Assembly (NCBI RefSeq): GCF_029338315.1
Contig: NZ_CP119794.1
Location: 1,054,001-1,118,000, forward strand
From: Haloarcula regularis
GTDB lineage: Archaea > Halobacteriota > Halobacteria > Halobacteriales > Haloarculaceae
Reading direction: 5' to 3'
Length of the DNA: 64,000 bases
Translations under genes and position numbers: made by a program
Notes under the pieces: generated by a model
Databases searched by the model: none
Told to the model about the DNA's origin: nothing
What the model saw: only the letters and a program-made list of their open reading frames with translations
In this document: positions 45,263 through 54,038 of the stretch, in pieces
How positions within the stretch are numbered: position 1 is the first letter of the stretch
How the letters are laid out: every line of letters begins with the position of its first letter

Positions 45263-45703
45263 ATGAGTCTCAAGACGGCCGTGGCCGCGCCGTTCCGCCA
45301 GCGCGGCACGGAACGGATGGCCGAAAGCGAGTTCGTCGTCGCGCTCTCGCTGGATCGGAGCTGGTTCTCGCCCGACCAGGCCAAGACGCTGGTCGACATC
45401 GCCGCCAGCGAGGGGCTGGTCGAGCGCGACGGCGACGCCCTCGTGGCCGTCTTCGACGCCGGCAGCGTCGACGTTCCGGACGGGTTCGCGCCGGGCGAGG
45501 AGATCCTCCAGTCGCGGTCGACCTTCGAGCGCGTCCTCGACTCGGTGCTGGAGACCGGTGTCGAGAAACAGACGGCCGTCGCGGAGATAAACGCCCTCCA
45601 GTCCGAGCTCGGACTGACTCTGGAGGCCGCTGCGGTCGTCTACGCCCGCACCGAGGGCGTCGACGTCACCGACGTCGCCACGGAGGTCCGGGAGGGGCTG
45701 TGA
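45263..45703 (+). CDS. DUF2240 family protein
   Basis: 146 residues, matching the archaeal DUF2240 family by its opening (LKTAVAAPFRQRGTERMAESEFV) and winged-helix-like core (LSLDRSWFSPDQAKTLVDIAASEGLVERDGDAL). The C-terminal helices contain AEINALQSELGLTLEAAAVVYAR. A DNA- or RNA-binding role is plausible but unproven. Its TGA overlaps the next ATG by one base. Confidence 0.82.
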   Translation: MSLKTAVAAPFRQRGTERMAESEFVVALSLDRSWFSPDQAKTLVDIAASEGLVERDGDALVAVFDAGSVDVPDGFAPGEEILQSRSTFERVLDSVLETGVEKQTAVAEINALQSELGLTLEAAAVVYARTEGVDVTDVATEVREGL

Positions 45704-46059
45704 TGGTCGAGGACCGCGTCACCGACGGCACGCGCATCGGTCAGTTGCTCGCCTCGGAGCTGACGGGACTGGAACGGGGCCCGCTGGCCGACGTCAGCGT
45801 CGTCGACGCGGACCCGGACGTCGAACCGACCGCCGACGGGGCGTTCGCGTACGCCGTCGAGTACCGCCACCAGCGCGTCGGGACCGTCCACGTGACGCCC
45901 GCGACGGCGCGACTGACCATCCACGGGTCGCCGTCGCTCACGGTTGAGCGAGACGACGTCACCGTCGAGTCGACGGCGGCGGGAACGGTACTGGTCGCAC
46001 AGAGCGGGGCCGCGGTCAAGCGACTCGTCGACGAACTGGCGGCGACGCTGGAGAACTAG
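45703..46059 (+). CDS. Conserved haloarchaeal hypothetical protein
   Basis: 118 residues, mixed alpha/beta, with DRVTDGTRIGQLLASELTGLE at the start and a beta-rich middle (FAYAVEYRHQRVGTVHVTPATARLTIHG). I recognise no catalytic motif. Tight coupling with the DUF2240 gene suggests a shared process. The stop overlaps that of the convergent membrane-protein gene in CTAG (46056-46059). Confidence 0.65.
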   Translation: MVEDRVTDGTRIGQLLASELTGLERGPLADVSVVDADPDVEPTADGAFAYAVEYRHQRVGTVHVTPATARLTIHGSPSLTVERDDVTVESTAAGTVLVAQSGAAVKRLVDELAATLEN

Positions 46060-46535
46060 GCCGAGTTCGGTTCCGCGATGGTCTCTGCCGTCCAGGCGAT
46101 GAATCCCGTGAGCACGAGCGCCGCGCCCACGAACGCGAGCGTCGCCGCGGTCACCAGAACTGGCATCGACACGCCAAAGGGGATGCCGACGATGACGACG
46201 ACGGGCGCGAACGTGATGGCCAGGCCGCCGGTCGCGACGGCCTGACGCTGGTGTTGCGAGAGGTCCACGCCGAACTGGAAGTACGGGTTCTCCGGTTCCG
46301 GTGCCGCGAGTCCCACGCAGAACAGCGGCACGCCGAGGAAGACCAGCGTCGCCGCGACGGCGTTGGCCCAGAACGCGAGCGGGAGCGCCGGTGGCACGAG
46401 CGAGAGCAGCGCGCCGATGCCGAGCAGTGTCATCCCCCCCGCGAGTCCCAGGGGACGGAGTCGGGGGTCGTCCAGCAACCGGCCGAGATTCGGGAGCGTC
46501 TCGGCCACGTGTCCGACGTTCAGTGAACGGTCCAT
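46056..46535 (-). CDS. Four-helix membrane protein, function unknown
   Basis: 159 residues with about four hydrophobic helices arranged as two pairs (LGLAGGMTLLGIGALLSLV, FWANAVAATLVFLGVPLFC and two more after residue 100) separated by a loop with PEPENPYFQFGVDLSQHQ. It matches haloarchaeal four-TM proteins without known role. ATG 46535; it diverges from pyrF. Confidence 0.65.
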   Translation of the reverse strand: MDRSLNVGHVAETLPNLGRLLDDPRLRPLGLAGGMTLLGIGALLSLVPPALPLAFWANAVAATLVFLGVPLFCVGLAAPEPENPYFQFGVDLSQHQRQAVATGGLAITFAPVVVIVGIPFGVSMPVLVTAATLAFVGAALVLTGFIAWTAETIAEPNSA

Positions 46536-46644
46536 AGCAACTCTTTCCGAGGGAATGGTTAATAGCCGCCGCCCCAGTTATCACAGTTGATACCGTCGGG
46601 CGGAGAGGGAAACGCTTGTGTCGCTGCCACTCGCCGCGCTATCC

Positions 46645-47457
46645 ATGCACTTCTTCGACCGACTCGCAGACCGTATCTCTGCCGCCGACAGCGTCGTCTC
46701 TGTGGGTCTCGACCCCGACCCGGACCGGTTGCCCGACGCCGTCCGTGACGCCGACCTCCCGCGCTGGCAGTTCAACCGCCGTATCATCGATGCGACCCAC
46801 GAACACGCCGCCTGTTACAAACCGAACGCCGCGTTCTACGAGGACGCCGACGGCTGGCGGGCCCTGCAGGAGACCATCGCGTACGCACACGGGAAGGACG
46901 TCCCCGTGCTGCTCGACGCGAAGCGTGGCGACATCGGCAACACCGCCCGCCAGTACGCCCGGATTCTCGACGGCGAGGACGGGCCGGCGGCCGACGCCAT
47001 CACCGTCAATCCGTTCCTCGGGCGTGACTCGCTCGAACCCTTCCTCCAGCGGGCCGAGAAGGGCGTGTTCGTCCTCGGGCGGACCTCCAACCCGGGTGGC
47101 GCGGACCTCCAGGACCTCGAACTCGCGACCGGCGAACCGCTCTACGAGCGGGTGGTCCATCTGGCGGACCTCTGGAACGAGAACGGCAACGTCGGCCTGG
47201 TCGTCGGCGCGACCAACCCGGACGAACTCGAGTCCATCCGCGACCTAGTGCCGGACATCCCGTTTCTCGTCCCCGGGGTCGGCGCCCAGGGCGGCGACGC
47301 CGAGGCCGCCGTCGAACACGGCTTGGCCGACGGCGTCGGCCTGGTCAACTCCTCGCGAGGCATCATCTTCGCCGGCGAAGACTCGCGGGGAGACTTCTTC
47401 GACGCCGCCGGACAGTCGGCAAAACAGCTCAAGCGACGACTCAACCAGTTCCGGTAG
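46645..47457 (+). CDS. pyrF: Orotidine 5'-phosphate decarboxylase (type 2)
   Basis: 270 residues; the catalytic motif LLDAKRGDIGNTARQYA (Asp-Lys...Asp) sits near residue 92, with VSVGLDPDPDRLP at the start and VPGVGAQGGD toward the end. It decarboxylates OMP to UMP in pyrimidine synthesis. The length and motif match the subgroup TIGR02127. ATG 46645; the stop abuts the convergent zinc-finger gene. Confidence 0.95.
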   Translation: MHFFDRLADRISAADSVVSVGLDPDPDRLPDAVRDADLPRWQFNRRIIDATHEHAACYKPNAAFYEDADGWRALQETIAYAHGKDVPVLLDAKRGDIGNTARQYARILDGEDGPAADAITVNPFLGRDSLEPFLQRAEKGVFVLGRTSNPGGADLQDLELATGEPLYERVVHLADLWNENGNVGLVVGATNPDELESIRDLVPDIPFLVPGVGAQGGDAEAAVEHGLADGVGLVNSSRGIIFAGEDSRGDFFDAAGQSAKQLKRRLNQFR

Positions 47458-47664
47458 TCAGAACCGGTAGGTGTCGACGCCATCGGGTCGGTCCGTCGAC
47501 TCCGGGTCTCCGCGACCCCGCGACCGGCCGACCTCCGCGGCGCACTCGACACACAGGCCCGTCTCGCCGTCCCAGTGCTCGTCACAGACCAGGCTCCCAC
47601 ACCGGTCGCAGGTGTGTTCTACGTCCGGTGCGTTACAGACCGCACAGAGTCCGGAGACGCTCAT
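47458..47664 (-). CDS. HIT-type zinc-finger protein
   Basis: 68 residues with a cross-brace pattern of Cys/His: CAVCNAP, CDRCG, CDEHWD and CVECAAEV, which binds two zinc ions as in HIT or B-box-like fingers. A short charged tail follows. Haloarchaea encode many copies of such proteins; the role is unknown. ATG 47664. Confidence 0.75.
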   Translation of the reverse strand: MSVSGLCAVCNAPDVEHTCDRCGSLVCDEHWDGETGLCVECAAEVGRSRGRGDPESTDRPDGVDTYRF

Positions 47665-47750
47665 GCTGGCAGGTAGCATGCCGAGCGTCTTGAACGCTTG
47701 GCCGGCTGACAGGCGAGACGCTTACGGTTCTGTGGGCCGAAGGCTGGTTC

Positions 47751-48314
47751 GTGCAGTACGAGCGGCTCATTACGGGCGTTGCGGCGGTGTTCGCAGTGCT
47801 GACGGTCGCACTGACAGCCGTCGGGCTGTTCGCGAACCCGGCCGTCCTCTTTCTCGCGGCGATGTTCGCGGCCTCGACGTACTTCATGTACTACCACCTC
47901 AGCGGGAAGATGGCCGCGAGCGTCTACGAACGGGTCGAACGCCGAGCGGCCGCCGGCAACCGGGGCGGGGCTCGCGGGGGGTTCGGCGCTGGGCCACGCG
48001 AAGCGTGGCGGCCGCCGCGCGACGGCCAGGGGGCGACGGCCAGAGAACGGGTCGACGCCGCCCGACAGCAGCGACGACGGCGGGGGGCCCGAACCCGCCA
48101 GCAGCGCCAGCGACGCCAGCGCGTCCAGCAGTCTCAGGGGCCGTCGACCGCGGAGGCCTACCAGCGACTGGGGCTTGACCCCAGCGCCGACCAGCGCGCG
48201 GTCAAACAGGCCTACCGAGAGAAGGTCAAGGAGGTCCACCCGGACACCGAGGCCGGCAGCGAGCGGGAGTTCAAGCGGGTGAAGGCGGCCTACGAGACGC
48301 TGACCGACGACTGA
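47751..48314 (+). CDS. Membrane-anchored J-domain (DnaJ-like) protein
   Basis: 187 residues. Two hydrophobic helices lie at residues ~8-30 and ~32-50; then an Arg/Gly/Gln-rich linker (65-125); then a J domain at ~128-187 with AYQRLGLDPSADQRAVKQAY and the key HPD triad in KEVHPDTEAGS. It should recruit and stimulate DnaK at the membrane. GTG 47751 starts right at the first helix; it diverges from the zinc-finger gene. Confidence 0.85.
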   Translation: MQYERLITGVAAVFAVLTVALTAVGLFANPAVLFLAAMFAASTYFMYYHLSGKMAASVYERVERRAAAGNRGGARGGFGAGPREAWRPPRDGQGATARERVDAARQQRRRRGARTRQQRQRRQRVQQSQGPSTAEAYQRLGLDPSADQRAVKQAYREKVKEVHPDTEAGSEREFKRVKAAYETLTDD

Positions 48315-48351
48315 CCGCAACGGGGAAACCACCGGACTCGCAAGGTGGCGT

Positions 48352-49041
48352 ATGGCCGCCCACAGCGACGTCCCACCGCTCGTCGTCGACATCGACGGAA
48401 CGCTGACAGACAGCCACCGCGCCATCGACCCGCGCGTGTTCCCGGTCCTGCGGTCGTGGCCGGACCGCGTCGTCGTCGCGACGGGGAAGGCCATGCCCTT
48501 TCCGGTCGCGCTCTGTGAGTTCCTGGGCATCGAGCGGACCATCGTCGCCGAGAACGGCGGCGTGGTGTTCGTCGAGGCGACGGACACGCTCAGCCTGGAC
48601 GGGGACAGGGAAGCCGCACTCGCGGTCACCGAAGCCTACCGCGAGGCGGGTCACGACCTCGGCTTCGGTCGCGTGGACCTCGCGAACCGCTGGCGCGAGA
48701 CGGAGGTGGTCGTGAACATCGACCAGCCGCTGGCGCCGCTCGAGCGGATCGCGACCGAGCGTGGCCTGCGCGTGCTCGATACCGGGTTCGCCTACCACGT
48801 CGTCGACCCGACCGTCGACAAGGGCCGTGGGCTGGAGACGGTCTGTGCGGAGCTGGACCGGACGCCGGCCGAGTTTATCGCGGTGGGCGACTCCGAGAAC
48901 GACGCCGAACTGTTCGACGTTGCCGGCGAGTCGGTGGCCGTCGCGAACGCCGACGAGACGGCGCGGTCACGGGCCGACCGCGTGACCGAGGCGTCCTACG
49001 CCGACGGGTTCCTGGAGGCCGTCGGGCCGTACCGGGGCTGA
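48352..49041 (+). CDS. Phosphoglycolate phosphatase (archaeal HAD family)
   Basis: 229 residues with HAD motifs: VVDIDGTLTD (nucleophile and acid/base Asp), VVATGK (motif II), DKGRGLE (Lys, motif III) and VGDSENDAELF (motif IV). The type IIB cap and length match the archaeal phosphoglycolate phosphatase (TA0175-like) family. It removes phosphate from 2-phosphoglycolate, a damage product. ATG 48352 lies just after the J-domain gene. Confidence 0.9.
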   Translation: MAAHSDVPPLVVDIDGTLTDSHRAIDPRVFPVLRSWPDRVVVATGKAMPFPVALCEFLGIERTIVAENGGVVFVEATDTLSLDGDREAALAVTEAYREAGHDLGFGRVDLANRWRETEVVVNIDQPLAPLERIATERGLRVLDTGFAYHVVDPTVDKGRGLETVCAELDRTPAEFIAVGDSENDAELFDVAGESVAVANADETARSRADRVTEASYADGFLEAVGPYRG

Positions 49042-49256
49042 CAGGCGACGCCGCGGGCCGCCCACACGGGATGGCGTCGCACACCCGCTGGGTCCCGCGT
49101 GGCAGGGGAGTCCACGTGGGGGGTTGGCCCCGGCATCACGGATAAATAGTCGCACGGACTGCGGGGTGAGAGAGTGAGTCACCCAGTCGCCTCAATAGAC
49201 GGTAGCGGGCCGGAAACCGGGGAAGGCTTTTATCTCGGCCTCCGCTACGGGAGGAC

Positions 49257-50891
49257 ATGAGCCCCGACCGGGCCGTCCTCAACCGCGCCCTGCAGCGCGG
49301 CGAACAGGAGGGCGGCAGCGTCGAGTTCAAAGAACGGCTCACCGAGAACCTCCACCTGTCGGAGGGGCGACTGGAGTCCCTCGCGGCCCAGCTGCGTCAC
49401 CGCGTCCTCTCCGGGGACGGGGAAGCGACGTACGTGGTCGGCGTCACCGACGACGGGGGCATCGCCGGCATCTCGCCGGCCGCCTTCTCCGAGTCGATGG
49501 ACGTCCTCAGCCTGCTGGCCGACGAGGCCGGTGCCCACATCGAGGACGTCCAGACCTGGGGCGTCGACGGCGTCGCTGACGCCGCGGACGGCGAGGACGA
49601 CCCGAAGGGCATCGTCGGCGTGGCCACCATCACCGAGGGGTCGGTCCTGACCGACGACGACCACATCGTCGTCGGGACGGCGGGCCACGTCGATCACGGC
49701 AAGTCCACGCTCGTGGGGTCGCTGGTGACCGGCGAGGCAGACGACGGCCAGGGAGACACGCGCAGTTTCCTCGACGTCCAGCCCCACGAGGTCGAACGCG
49801 GCCTCTCGGCGGACCTCTCCTACGGGGTCTACGGCTTCGACGCGGACGGCCCGGTCAGGATGGACAACCCCCATCGGAAAACCGACCGCGCACGCGTCGT
49901 GGAGGAGTCGGATCGCCTGGTTTCGTTCGTCGACACCGTCGGTCACGAGCCGTGGCTCCGGACCACCATCCGGGGACTGGTCGGGCAGAAGCTGGACTAC
50001 GGCCTGCTGACCGTCGCCGTCGACGACGGGGTGACCGCGACGACCCGCGAGCACCTGGGCATCCTGCTGGCGACGGACCTGCCGACCATCGTCGCGCTCA
50101 CGAAGGTCGACCTCGTCTCCGAGGACCGGGTCGAGGCCGTCGAACGCGAAGTCGAGAGCGCGCTTCGCGAGGTGGGCAAGACGCCACTGCGCGTCGAGCG
50201 CCACGGGGTCGAGACGGCCATCGAGGAGATCTCCGAGACGGTCGTCCCGGTACTCAAGACCAGCGCGGTGACCCAGGAGGGCTTTCGCGACCTGGACGCG
50301 ATGTTCGAGTCGCTCCCGAAGACCGCCGGCGAGGACGGCGAGTTCCGGATGTACGTCGACCGGACCTACAACGTCCAGGGCGTGGGAGCAGTCGCCTCGG
50401 GCACCATCAAGTCCGGCGAGGTCGAGGCCGGCGACGAACTGCTACTGGGCCCGATGCAGGACGGCGCCTTCCGGCCGGTCGAAGTGCGCTCGATAGAGAT
50501 GCACTACCACCGCGTCGACGAGGCCAGGGCCGGACGCATCGTCGGTATCGCGCTCAAGGGCGTCCGCGAGGCCGACATCGAGCGCGGGATGGCGCTGCTG
50601 CCACGCGACGCCGATCCGGTTCCCGTCCGGGAGTTCGAGGCCGAGGTCATGGTGTTGAATCACCCGACCCGCATCGGCGAGGGGTACGAACCGGTCGTCC
50701 ACCTCGAGACGGTGAGCGAGGCGGCCGTCTTCAGTCCCGACGACGGACAGTTGCTTCCCGGCGACGCCGGGCGGACGCGCGTCCGCTTCAAGTTCCGGTC
50801 GTACCTCGTCGAGGCGGGACAGAAGTTCGTCTTCCGGGAGGGCCGTTCGAAGGGCGTCGGCACCGTCACCGACGTCTCGCCGGCGGAGTGA
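49257..50891 (+). CDS. GTPBP1-like translational GTPase
   Basis: 544 residues. G1 is GHVDHGKST near residue 142, G3 is DTVGHE, G4 is TKVD and G5 follows; domains II and III of the EF-Tu family come after (VDRTYNVQGVGAVASGTI, RTRVRFKFRSYLVEAGQKF). The N-terminal ~130 residues (FKERLTENLHLSEGRLESL) match archaeal/eukaryotic GTPBP1/2, which act in ribosome rescue or mRNA decay. ATG 49257 has a TATA-like GCTTTTATC at -27 (49229-49237). The 215 bases before it hold no gene, only an imperfect hairpin near 49156-49188. Confidence 0.9.
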   Translation: MSPDRAVLNRALQRGEQEGGSVEFKERLTENLHLSEGRLESLAAQLRHRVLSGDGEATYVVGVTDDGGIAGISPAAFSESMDVLSLLADEAGAHIEDVQTWGVDGVADAADGEDDPKGIVGVATITEGSVLTDDDHIVVGTAGHVDHGKSTLVGSLVTGEADDGQGDTRSFLDVQPHEVERGLSADLSYGVYGFDADGPVRMDNPHRKTDRARVVEESDRLVSFVDTVGHEPWLRTTIRGLVGQKLDYGLLTVAVDDGVTATTREHLGILLATDLPTIVALTKVDLVSEDRVEAVEREVESALREVGKTPLRVERHGVETAIEEISETVVPVLKTSAVTQEGFRDLDAMFESLPKTAGEDGEFRMYVDRTYNVQGVGAVASGTIKSGEVEAGDELLLGPMQDGAFRPVEVRSIEMHYHRVDEARAGRIVGIALKGVREADIERGMALLPRDADPVPVREFEAEVMVLNHPTRIGEGYEPVVHLETVSEAAVFSPDDGQLLPGDAGRTRVRFKFRSYLVEAGQKFVFREGRSKGVGTVTDVSPAE

Positions 50892-50947
50892 CGCCTCGTT
50901 AGGTATCCGCTATTTTATCGTCGCGTGCCTTGACGGGAGTAGTCATA

Positions 50948-51562
50948 ATGCATATTCTCCTCTTCGGTGCAACCGGCCGGGTCGGGAGCGAGGTCCTCGA
51001 TCGGGCCCGGTCTCGGGGGCACGACGTGACCGCGTTCGTCAGGGACCGCCGGTCGGTGCCCGCGGACGTCTCGACCGTCGTCGGCGACGTCCTCGACATC
51101 GAGGCGGTGATGGAGGCCGTGCCGGGTCACGACACCGTCTGCAGCGCGCTGGGCCCCGGTGAGGACGACGACGTGTCGGTCGTCGACGAGGGGCTGGCGA
51201 ACGTCGTCCAGGCGATGGAGCGAGCGGCCGTCGACCGACTGGTCGCCGTCGGCGCCGACGGCATCCTCCAGGCAACGCCGGCGCGCCTCAGACTCGAGAC
51301 ACAGGAGTTCCCCGACGAGATGCGCCCGCTGGCGGAGGCCCACTACCGGGCGTTCAAGACGGTCCGCGAGTCCGCGCTCGACTGGACGCTGGTCTGCCCG
51401 CCGCTGATGCCCGACGGCGCGATGACGAACCACTACCGGACGGCGACGAACTACCTCCCGGACGGCGGCCAGTCGATACGCGTCGGCGACATCGCCGCCT
51501 TCGTCTACGAGGAACTGCTGGCCGACGAGCACGTCCGCGAACGGGTCGGGATCGCCTACTGA
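50948..51562 (+). CDS. NAD(P)-binding oxidoreductase (NmrA/SDR-like)
   Basis: 204 residues with an N-terminal Rossmann motif ILLFGATGRVGSEVL and a core of VVGDVLDIEAVMEAV, as in atypical short-chain reductases and NmrA/BVR-B proteins that bind NAD(P)H without the YxxxK triad. The substrate is unknown. ATG 50948 is preceded by a TATA-like CTATTTTATC (50909-50918). It converges on and overlaps the next gene by seven bases. Confidence 0.85.
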   Translation: MHILLFGATGRVGSEVLDRARSRGHDVTAFVRDRRSVPADVSTVVGDVLDIEAVMEAVPGHDTVCSALGPGEDDDVSVVDEGLANVVQAMERAAVDRLVAVGADGILQATPARLRLETQEFPDEMRPLAEAHYRAFKTVRESALDWTLVCPPLMPDGAMTNHYRTATNYLPDGGQSIRVGDIAAFVYEELLADEHVRERVGIAY

Positions 51563-52038
51563 GCGGCCAGCGCGTACCCCTCGCCGTCGGCGGTCAGGAG
51601 ATCGAAGATGACCCCCCACTCCAGCAGGTTCGCCACCCGCTCGCGCCAGACGGCCGTCCAGTCTGCGTGCCGGTTGCGCTCCCAGGGCGGAATCTCGTCG
51701 CGAACCGCCGCGAACGTGCCCTCGACGTCCAGCGGACCGTCTTCGAGCGCCCCGAGGAGTTCCGCGACCAGGAAGACCTGCTGTCGGAACGCCGCCCCCG
51801 CCTGCTCGCGGTCGAGCGATCGCTGGGTGCGGTAGTAGCCACGCTCGGACTCGGCGACGAGGTCCAGCGCCTGGAGGAAGGTGAGCAGCGTCCGGGCCTC
51901 GTCCCGAGTGCCACAGTCGGTGGCCTGCTGTATCGCCCGACAGCAGTCCGCCTCGGGTTCGGGCACTAGCGGGATCGCCGCGCGGGCGTCGGCCAGGACC
52001 GCGAGCGACCGGGCCGGCGGGGCCACCTTGTAGCGCAC
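51556..52038 (-). CDS. Conserved haloarchaeal protein downstream of mch, probably winged-helix
   Basis: 160 residues starting with GTG 52038 (RYKVAPPARSLAVLADARAAIPLV). The middle TRDEARTLLTFLQALDLVAESERGYYRTQ looks like a winged helix with wing, and PWERNRHADWTAVWRERVANLLEWGVIFDLL follows. The start lies two bases after the mch stop, so it is cotranscribed with mch. I cannot name the family; a regulator or structural partner of the C1 pathway is inference. Confidence 0.65.
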   Translation of the reverse strand: MRYKVAPPARSLAVLADARAAIPLVPEPEADCCRAIQQATDCGTRDEARTLLTFLQALDLVAESERGYYRTQRSLDREQAGAAFRQQVFLVAELLGALEDGPLDVEGTFAAVRDEIPPWERNRHADWTAVWRERVANLLEWGVIFDLLTADGEGYALAAQ

Positions 52039-52040
52039 GG

Positions 52041-52972
52041 TTACAGGTCGAAACTCTCGGCCAGCACGTCCTCGCTGGTGTCGCCGACGACGTGGGTGTC
52101 GCCGCCGACGACGTCGACGGTCACCTGCGCGGGCGCGAACAGCTCGACGGGGAGGTCCTCGAAGGCCCAGTCGGCGTCCTCGAAGACGGCCTCGAGCGGT
52201 TCGGCGTACTCCACGGCCGCGATGGAAGCCACCTCGTCGAACCGGTCGAACGGTTCGTCGACGGTCAGGTGGACCTCGGCGCCGTAGGCCAGAGCGTCGG
52301 TGGTCCGCGCCATCGCCGTCGCCTCGTCGCCGGCCACCGGCGCGACCGGCGCACGGGCGTTGGCCGACAGCACGGAGACGGGGTCGAAACCGAGCTCGGA
52401 GAGACGGAAGACGGCGAGTTCGGCGGCCCGCGCGGCCGCGACGACGCTCCCGGTGAGACTCGCCGTCGAGAACGCCGGGAGGAAGACGCTCGTCTCCGGG
52501 ACGCCGGTCCGCTCGGCGACCTGTGCGGCGACGTCGGCGTCGGGCAACCGGTCCGTCTCGACGGCGAGGACGGCGAAGTCGGCCGCCTCGCGGTAGCCGA
52601 CGCGCTGGTAGACGTCCTCCTCGGCGACGAGCGCGCGGGCGGGGCCGCTCCCCAGGCCCTCGAAATCGTCGGTGCTGAGCTCCCACCCGCCCTTCTGTGA
52701 GCACAGCAGGGCGAGCGCGGGGTGGTCGGTCGACAGTTCGACGTGGGGCAGCGGGGCGCCCGCGACGCCGTCCATCGTCGTCTGGATCGTCGCCAGTCCA
52801 GCGGTCTGAATCTCCGCGAGCAGCATGCCGGCCTCGACGGCCCCGGCACCTCGACCCCGAAGTCGAGGACGGCCGCGTCGCCCTCCAGCGCGTGGACGTC
52901 GATGGTGAGTTCGTCCGCGAAGTCGATGGCCTCGTCGACGAGTTCCGTGGCCATGCGGTTGAGACTGTCCAT
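52041..52972 (-). CDS. mch: Methenyltetrahydromethanopterin cyclohydrolase, with apparent frameshift
   Basis: About 311 residues with the Mch pattern: SLNRMATELVDEAIDFADEL, GMLLAEIQTAGLATIQT, GSGPARALV and VFLPAFSTASLTGSV. The enzyme converts methenyl- to formyl-tetrahydropterin in C1 metabolism; haloarchaea keep it although they make no methane. The frame breaks at four C (52841-52844); one more base joins FGVEVPG to AVEAGMLLAEI. ATG 52972 is the natural start. It is followed at once by the winged-helix-like gene. Confidence 0.9.
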
Positions 52973-53066
52973 GTCGCCGGGGTCGGGAGCGACGGATAAA
53001 CAACTTCGCTTCTGGGGAGTCGCCAGGATGACGGCCGGTCCCGGGTCGACGGGGGCGCCAGCCGCC

Positions 53067-53387
<321 letters not shown>

Positions 53388-53475
53388 AGTGGGACGTACC
53401 GGCCAGACTGGCAAAAGTGGTGGTCGTCCGTAGTGGCGGTTCACGTTTCGTCTCGCGCGCACGTTACCGCGACTC

Positions 53476-53847
53476 TCAGTCGTCGGTACCCGGGACGCCA
53501 TCGGTGACGTCCCTGACGGCGGCCGGCGGGCGGTAGTCCCAGTACTCCGAGACGGCGGTCACCACGACGAACACGGCGACCAGCGCGCCGGCGACGAGTG
53601 CCGAGTCACCCGGGTCGAGGACGTCGAGCGTCCGGTGGAACCAGAACAAATCGGCGACCCACGAGTCGTGAAAGGCCGAAAGCGTCGGGCCGGCGACCGG
53701 GGCAATCTGCTGGAGGTCGGGGATCATCGCCAGGCTGCCGCCCAGGAGAACGACCGTCCGCGGGAACGGGACGCGAGCCCCGAAGAGGACGACGAGCACC
53801 GTGGTGAGCGTCGCGCCGAGAGCGAAGTGACCGATTGCGAGGACCAT
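53476..53847 (-). CDS. Small membrane protein, function unknown
   Basis: 123 residues with three to four hydrophobic segments (GHFALGATLTTVLVVLF, TVVLLGGSLAMIPD and ALVAGALVAVFVVVTAV). The arrangement GHFALG...PDLQQI...FHRTLDVL with conserved His and Asp recalls YdjM-type membrane hydrolases, but the match is by eye. ATG 53847. Confidence 0.55.
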   Translation of the reverse strand: MVLAIGHFALGATLTTVLVVLFGARVPFPRTVVLLGGSLAMIPDLQQIAPVAGPTLSAFHDSWVADLFWFHRTLDVLDPGDSALVAGALVAVFVVVTAVSEYWDYRPPAAVRDVTDGVPGTDD

Positions 53848-54038
53848 CTACCGGACCGATAGGTCCAGCGACGGTTTATACTGCCCGCTGGGTGCAAGGA
53901 GGGCGTTCGCCGAGTGAATCCCACTCGGACTTCGGTGCCCGGACCGACCCGTATAATTATGCACCTACGAGATCGATACTACAAATCAGATGGGATAGTT
54001 CGGGCGGGGACGGAGAGGAAGAGACGCCGTCCAGTGGG

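Noticed and set aside
53835..54038. N-terminal extension of the second histidine kinase
   Set aside because: It contains the TATA box GTATAATTA and overlaps the start of the divergent membrane-protein gene; the PAS domain begins after GTG 54039.
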